34,314 bases of DNA from Zygnema cylindricum. Its lineage: Eukaryota > Streptophyta > Zygnematophyceae > Zygnematales > Zygnemataceae. A model generated the notes under the pieces. The model saw only the letters and a program-made list of their open reading frames with translations, did no database searches and was not told the DNA's origin. Made by a program: the position numbers and the translations under genes. Below are positions 28,326 to 34,314 of the stretch, piece by piece. The stretch is taken from the NCBI GenBank assembly GCA_037447655.1, contig JBBHKE010001669.1, positions 1 to 34,314 of the forward strand, read 5' to 3'. Each line of letters begins with the position of its first letter. Within the stretch, counting starts at the first letter, position 1.

Positions 28326-29221
28326 ATTTTTTGACTTTTCTTTCTTTTTTGGGCACTTTTCTTTGGTACTTTTTTCTTTTTTTAAATTTTGTATAAAATC
28401 TAACTTAATATGTTCTTCTATAAGAGAAATAAAAAACAGGGAAAGTGAAAAAGTGTGAAAAAAAAATGTGAAAAAAAAATTAACATTTTTGCATATAATA
28501 AAAAAAACAAGTATTGTTAGTGTATATTTTATTGTTTAATATTTTAATAATTAATTATATATATAATTTTGACATTTTATATTAAAAATAAACTTATATT
28601 GATTTATAATTTGGATTACAATTTATACATTAATATTAATATAGGTCTTCAAAATCAAAAAGAAATAATAAAAATAAATTAAAAAAAAACTAATAAACGT
28701 AATTTATTACAATTTAATGTAAATTTCATTTTTTTTTTTCAAACACTAAAAAAACAAATAAAAAACCTAAATATATAATCTCACATTTAAAAAAATATAT
28801 ATATAATGACTCAAAGTTATATGAGTATCCATTATTATTATTATTATTTTTTAATATGAAAAAATAGTAATTTAAAATTATAAAACAATAATATAAATAT
28901 TATGTTATTTAAAATATATATTTATTTTAATATCGGATGTTATATTTAAAATTAAAATAATAGAAAATGTTATTTATTGATTTAAAAAAAATATATTACA
29001 CGATAAATTTTTAAAATATTTTATTTGAAAAAATATTTACCTTTTAATATAATATGTTAAAAAAAAAATAATAATACGATCGTAAAAATATAGCTTTTCA
29101 ATTTTTTTAACCTAAAAAGCGTTTTTGATGACTCTAATTGCCATTCGCAATTTGTTCACTGCAAGTTTAACCATAGTTTGTTTTAAAACAATATCAATTT
29201 CATTCATGACTTCCTTTTTTA
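28326..29221. other. AT-rich, no gene
   Basis: Dominated by A/T runs and partial copies of ATTATGTTATTTAAAATTATG and TTACCTTTTAATATA blocks that recur near 30100-30250. Confidence 0.4.
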
Positions 29222-29375
29222 TTTCTTTTCTTAGCTTTAAATATCCATCATTGTCTTTTAATGATGTATATTGAACTAGATTGTCTATTTTAGTCATCAC
29301 TTCTTCATTTTTTTTATTTCTTAGCTTTAAACTTCCATAATTGTTTGTTAATGGTGTATATTTAACTAGAATAAG
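29222..29375 (+). repeat. about 95-bp tandem duplication
   Basis: TTCTTAGCTTTAAATATCCATCA... at 29228 recurs as TTCTTAGCTTTAAACTTCCATAA... at 29323, each ending in GTATATTDAACTAGA. Confidence 0.7.
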
Positions 29376-29403
29376 AAAAAATACACTGATTATTTAGTGT
29401 ACA

Positions 29404-29660
29404 ATGGACGTTTATGACGTCCACGCATCTCCATCAACATCCATCGACAACATACAATAACGAAATTGAAATAGATGATGTGACGTCGACAACAAATACA
29501 ATAGTGACGTTAACAGGATATTACAATGACTTCTAAATGGATGACGCGTGGGCGTGGCGTAACGCAAATGGTGCGACAACAAATAGTGCACAAAACGTTA
29601 TAAGTGCAGTTACTGTTAAAGCGCTACAACTGCAGCAGTGACGTTAACGGGCTACGCTAA
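29404..29660 (+). other. GC-richer patch with small open frames
   Basis: A CG- and GTGACGTTAACR-containing island in otherwise AT-rich DNA. One frame reads N-E-I-E-I-D-D-V-T-S-T-T-N-T from 29459 to a TAA at 29534, then M-D-D-A-W-A-W-R-N-A-N-G from 29537 to TGA at 29641. An 18-codon frame at 29404 precedes it. No known domain. It could be a relic exon or simply tandem-repeat derived. Confidence 0.3.
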
Positions 29661-32029
29661 CGACTTTCTTTTTTTCCTTATAATTTTTTTGTTTGTTTAA
29701 AATTTTAAAAATAATAAAAAACATTTGAAAGATTTGCTCCAAGAAGTGTACATTTAGCTATCTTCTGCGTTTCTTTCTTTGAGTGAAGAATGAAAAGAGA
29801 ATGAGAATCACGCAATTTTCGAGTACATGGATTTGTAACTTAAAGGTATCATGAAAATGGTATAAATAATGAAACATATGAAGTTTATTTTTTTCTTCAA
29901 TAGGTAGAGTTTATATGTTTAAGGTTTTATTAGAAAAAAACAAATAAAAAAAACTCTAAATATGTAACCCCACACATTGAGAAAAACAAAAAAGAAAAAC
30001 AAAATAATGGGTAAAGTTTATATGCTACCCATTATTGTTATTTTTTTTTTTTAAATTTGAAGAAATAATAATTCAAAATTACTAAAAATAACACTATAAT
30101 TATTATGTTATGTAAAATTATGTGTTTATTTTATTATTGGATGTTATATTCAAAATTCAAATTTTAAAAATATATAACTAAGATAGTTTAAAATTAATTT
30201 TTGAAAATATTTTTATTTGAAAAAATAATTACCTTTTAATATATAATATTTAAACAAAACAAAAAAAACCTAAAAAATAATTTGATAATCTCACTCTTAA
30301 AAATACAATTTTTAATAAGTTTAGTTTTAAAAACATGACATTTATAAACTTTAATGAAATAAGTGGCTTCAATTAACAATCTCAAATTAAAGAATAAAAA
30401 ACAAAAAAACAATATGACAGTAAAAATATAACATTTCAATTTTTTTAACCTAATAGGGTAATCGGAATTTCAAAAAGAGGAAAGATAAGAAAAATTATGT
30501 GATTGCGCAAACTTAACCTTTTGAACTCCAAACCTAATGAAAAAAAAACTACAATTATTTGTTTAAGTTTATTTAATATGTTATTGTGTGGATATAAATA
30601 GGTGTAATTATTAATATTTCATTACATTGTTTAGATTTTTTTAATATTTTATTGCATACATACGTAACAACTCTTGTCTCAAAAAACAACAAGTAAACAA
30701 ACTAACTAATTAAGTAAATTACATACGTATCTTAGATATGAATTAGTCAAAACAAATAATTTTAAAATTTTAAAAGTAAAATTCAAAAATTTACTAAATT
30801 TATAAATCAATAATTTATAATTAGCAAATTGAAACTATAAAAAACTATACTATATTATTATCATTTATAAAATGAAATTAAAATTATATTTTATTTTTAA
30901 AGTTAAACATTATATTTAAAATTAATATTTATATGGTTTATGAAACATTTTTTAAAATTAAGGTTACATAAAATTAAATTTATAAAAACTTTTAAACTTT
31001 AAATGTAAATGTGTGGAAATGTTATAGTTTTTAATCTTCATAAGCAATAATCACAATTATAATATGTTAAAAAAAATGTTAAAAGATTAATTAAATTTAA
31101 GTTTCATATTATATTTCATTGTAAAGATATGAATAGTTACAATTACATGTTTAGATTTTCCTAAAATTTTATTGTTTAAAAACATATTATCAATATTTTT
31201 TATTTTTCAATAAGTATAAAGATCAAATATTATTAGATTTAGATAGCCAATAAGATGTAAATAAACAATCAAATTATGTATTTAGTTTTTAGACACTTGA
31301 AAATTAAATTTGAATGATTGAAATAGAAAAAATGCAAATAAACAAAAATTGCCAAAATAATTTACACATATTTTAATTAAAAAAATAATAATCCAATGAT
31401 AATAAAAGAATGTTAAACATTTGAATAAAAAAATTAAAAGCTTTAATTAATCTTAAATTAATAGCATTATGTAAATTTCAGAAAAAAAATTATATTAATT
31501 ATAATTTTTTCACATATACTACTAAACATATAATTAATAATTATATTGTAAAAATTATAATTGTTTAGTTTAGATTATCGAATATGGTAGACTTATAAAA
31601 TAAGTGTTTAATTATTTAAACTTGAGAATACAACTTATATTAATTATGATTTTTTCACATGTAATATATAACTAAAAATTAATTATCAAATATGGTAGAC
31701 ATATAAAAAAAATGATTAAGATATGATTCAATAAATATTCAAAAAATAGTACTAACATTTATAAAAATATAACGTTTAATTATACAGTAATATTGCGTTA
31801 CTGTAGATAAAAATATAACGACTTACAAATTTATTTTAACTTTAAAAAAATCCTAATATTTTTACAATTAATATTTATGTTTCATGATGTACTTTTGATA
31901 AAATTTGATATGCTATTGATAAAATTAGTACACTCAAATTAAAATGAAATCGAATGAGTCAATAGATGATGCCGTTAAACGTCTTAATATCTTAATTGAA
32001 AAATTAAACAGTTTGGGAAATTCCCAGTA
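29661..32029. other. AT-rich, no gene
   Basis: Very AT-rich with many homopolymer runs. No protein-like frame, tRNA or clear transposon end found by eye. Confidence 0.45.
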
Positions 32030-32047
32030 GAAGACGAACGTGTTTCG

Positions 32048-32315
32048 GTTTTCTTAGATGTCAAAATAACGTTTGAGTTTTCTTAGATGTCAAAAGATGT
32101 CAGATATGAGATGTCAAAAGATGTTAAGTATAATATGTCAAAAAAAGTCATTGCATGCTAGGTAAAAGGTGACAAAAGATGTTAGGTATGAGATTTCAAA
32201 AAAAGTCATTACAAGCATTTGTAGTCAATCGTTTTCATTTGTTGTCAATCACCTTAAAATGTGAAAAATGTCAAAGGTAGTCTATCACCTTAAAATGTCA
32301 AAAATTTCAAAGGTA
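32048..32315 (+). repeat. AGATGTCAAAAGATGT minisatellite
   Basis: Irregular repetitions of TTCTTAGATGTCAAAA, GAGATGTCAAAAGATGTTA, and ACCTTAAAATGTSAAAAAT. Non-coding. Confidence 0.65.
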
Positions 32316-32508
32316 GGCTCTTCCAAGAAAATGATACCGAAGGAAATCTTAATGTTACTAACACCTACGATCCGGAGATTAGTGCACTCTACGATCAAAA
32401 AAATATCGGTGGTCAAAATAGAAGGAACGAAAAAAAAAATGAAGAGTTTAATTTGCGTTCTGCAATAAGTTGTTTTCTTGTGTTTTTTCGATCGACTGTC
32501 ACGTCTTC

Positions 32509-32607
32509 TTCAAACTTATCTTAAAACACATCGTCATAAAGTAACAATTGTTTTTCTCTTCAAACTTATCTTAAAAGACATCGTCATAAAATAACAACTG
32601 CTTTACA
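32509..32607 (+). repeat. 51-bp tandem duplication
   Basis: CTTCAAACTTATCTTAAAAC at 32509 and CTTCAAACTTATCTTAAAAG at 32560, each followed by ACATCGTCATAAA. Confidence 0.85.
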
Positions 32608-32655
32608 TATAAAAAAACATATTTGCATATTCATTTTTGTCCGCTTGCATCCTAA

Positions 32656-33007
32656 ACCTTTTTTTTTGCAAGGGTCTTTAAGGTTGCAATATCATTTCAC
32701 AAAAAGTTGAAAGATTTGCGAAGGCGCCACTCATTGCCTCACCTACTTTGAGCCCCATTTACCCGTTCAAACTTCACCATTACAAAATGGTTATAAGTGC
32801 ACCGTTAGGGAGCGGGAGAAAATATTCAACTCATTGCCTCGCCTACTTTGAGCCCCATTTACCCGTTCAAACTTCACCATTTGGCATTCTCTTACAAAGT
32901 GGTTCTAAGTGCACTATTAGGGAGCGGGATGAAATATTTAGAGCAATTTTTTTTATCAAACAAACGCGCTTAAGATTTTTTATTTTTTTTGTAGCATCCT
33001 CAAAAAA
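32656..33007 (+). repeat. right member of a long inverted repeat
   Basis: Inverted partner of 24264-24551. It also contains an internal tandem duplication of about 100 bp (TTTGAGCCCCATTTACCCGT at 32748 and 32849), so it is longer than the left copy. Confidence 0.75.
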
Positions 33008-33920
33008 TCCATCTCTATTCATGACGACTAGAGGGAGAGTCAAACTCAAAAGCATCTTGTTCATCCATGGCTAGAAGGTTATATGTCAACGATGTCACGG
33101 AAAGACATGCGACGTATGAAATTGTTTCCAAAAATACGATGTGTTTTACGACATTTCAAAAAGTATCAATGAAAACGATGCGCTATGACAAATCGTAGAC
33201 GTTGATGACTTTCATGGTCATTGTATAATTATACAATCGTCACAACCTTAAGTACTAATGTCGTTTTACACATTGGGACATTTCAAAACGGTGCACTAAG
33301 AATCTTCACTAGAATACAAAACAAGTTCGCTTAGCTACAATTACATGGGGCAGTACCTAAAATAAAAGCCATGTCTCAATTTGTAGTTCACGTAGTTGAG
33401 AAAGACTACCTATGTGCAACATTTTATTTACATGTCGTTGCCGTAGTTTTTTACCTTAAATTTGGTTGGGTGGCCGTGTGAATTATTGATTTTATTATGA
33501 CGGTGGATGTTCACAATCGCGGTCAAAATTTTAACGTGTTGCTACAATATTTTGTAAGCCAAAGTTGTTCAACGGATTGACCGTCAAATCTAACTCAATG
33601 ATACATAATTTGTGCTAATGTGTACTTAAAATGTAAAATCTTTGACAAGTTGACAAGTTGACGTAGGTGATTGCTTGCAACCAAAATAGTCACTGGGCTC
33701 ATCATTCCCATTTGTTTATTTTAGTGTACGTTTAGTGACACGGTTTGTTTTGTTTCGTTTATAATTATCAATTGGGAATCAATGTGTTAGCAATCGATGA
33801 GGATTATGTTGGAGAATTGTCCACGCTGGACTCCACACGTGTGTATCGCGCTGTAAGCTGGTTCGACAGTGTGCCGCTCATCGCTGTATAAATTCGGTAT
33901 TAGGCGCTTGCGTACACAAC
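33008..33920. other. no gene recognised
   Basis: Normal-composition sequence. Short ACGATG/ATGTCGT motifs recur at 33080-33270. The last 100 bases before the tRNA fragment are GC-richer, as in the LTRs, but do not match them clearly. Confidence 0.35.
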
Positions 33921-33945
33921 GACCGGGTAGCTCAGTTGGTAGAGC
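33921..33945 (+). tRNA. 5' part of a tRNA gene, interrupted
   Basis: Twenty-five bases with the canonical start of a tRNA: 7-base acceptor strand GACCGGG, T-A, and a perfect D-arm GCTC-AGTTGGTA-GAGC. TAGCTCAGTTGG is a perfect A box for RNA polymerase III. Immediately afterwards the transposon end begins. The anticodon, T-arm and 3' acceptor are not in the window, so the amino acid cannot be told. It may be a genuine gene split by insertion, or another LTR-borne tRNA-like module. Confidence 0.7.
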
Positions 33946-34314
33946 TACACCGCCAATCGTTATTAGCGTTGTGTACGCTAATTCCGTCCCGCTTTTTTTT
34001 TATTATTCTCCATTAGTGTAGTTCATTCTATTTTTTTCTTTATTCTATTTAGGGTTATTTTCAGTACGTTGTCTCCTAAATAGAGTGGTGTACGGTCAGT
34101 GTCAGACCGTACATAAATGTACCTTCTTAAGTTAAAAAGTACAATAAATTAGTTTTAGTAACCGCGGACGCATGAGAATGTGCGTTCTAAAAAGGAAAAA
34201 AAACCAGGTCGTAAAAAATCCCGCTCGCACATATTCGTCCGACAGCCGCGTTTCGACCGTGTGAATGTACGATTTGTGTACGATTTGTCAGATTTTGTAC
34301 GGAGACCTATATTA
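33946..34314. mobile_element. second copy of the 22-bp-TIR transposon, cut by window end
   Basis: TACACCGCCAATCGTTATTA... follows the copy at 21158 base for base with about 7% differences. It has an uninterrupted TCTAAAAA (34186-34193) where the other copy carries the hAT-like element. It then continues with the sequence found at 22521-22640, up to the end of the window. The right end is outside. Confidence 0.88.

Larger units (their letters stand above)
25740..28735 (+). repeat. recurrent AATAAACGTAA motif, about 1-kb spacing
   Basis: An about 40-bp motif, AATAAACGTAAYTTATTACA then ATTTAATGTAAATTTC, appears near 25747, 26879, 27733 and 28692, usually before a T-run. Suggests diverged copies of a larger AT-rich repeat. 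Confidence 0.65.

Noticed and set aside
1-34314. CRISPR arrays, bacterial operons or organellar inserts
   Set aside because: No regularly spaced identical repeats, Shine-Dalgarno-led gene strings or plastid/mitochondrial genes were seen.

Overview
The window is nuclear DNA from a green plant (Streptophyta, land plant or close relative); I cannot name the species. The evidence is one intact four-exon gene for ribosomal protein eL33 with GT-AG introns, plant-type 5S rRNA repeats, and Ty1/copia retrotransposons with plant-type reverse transcriptase, integrase and RNase H. The eL33 C-terminus ends S-R-I rather than the S-N-I I associate with flowering plants, a weak hint of an early-diverging lineage or a streptophyte alga. 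No bacterial, organellar or CRISPR feature is seen.

Layout. Positions 1-14901 are a graveyard of copia elements facing both ways: a + strand RNase H end with the start of its LTR (74-878); a reversed LTR with an RNase H fragment fused to a broken gag-like frame (879-3716); a minus-strand element with LTR, RNase H, RT and integrase (5494-8740); a reversed LTR (9057-10054); a + strand RT/RNase H element with polypurine tract and LTR start (10065-11928); another reversed LTR (11929-12952); and two + strand LTRs (12953-14901). The LTRs are about 1.0 kb. Each carries a tRNA-like, RNA polymerase III-type module near its 5' end, on the strand opposite to the retroelement transcript.

Positions 14902-16745 hold two 828-bp 5S rDNA units, each with a diverged 5S sequence, and a third unit whose 5S has been deleted. 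Positions 16746-20700 hold the eL33 gene on the minus strand (exons 20402-20374, 19993-19958, 19036-18808, 17973-17932), with purine-rich and TA-rich satellites in its introns and 3' flank.

Positions 20675-23600 hold non-autonomous DNA transposons. One has a 22-bp perfect terminal inverted repeat (21160-22812). Inside it sits a hAT-like element (21408-22512) flanked by an 8-bp target duplication. A second copy of the outer element at 33948 lacks the inner one, so it preserves the empty site, and it interrupts the 5' part of a tRNA gene (33921-33945). Another LTR with a tRNA-like module lies at 23718-24200.

Positions 24264-33007 are very AT-rich, without recognisable genes. They hold degenerate satellites and are bracketed by about 300-bp inverted repeats. 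The one gene here that looks functional is eL33; the rest is mobile or repetitive DNA in several nested layers.
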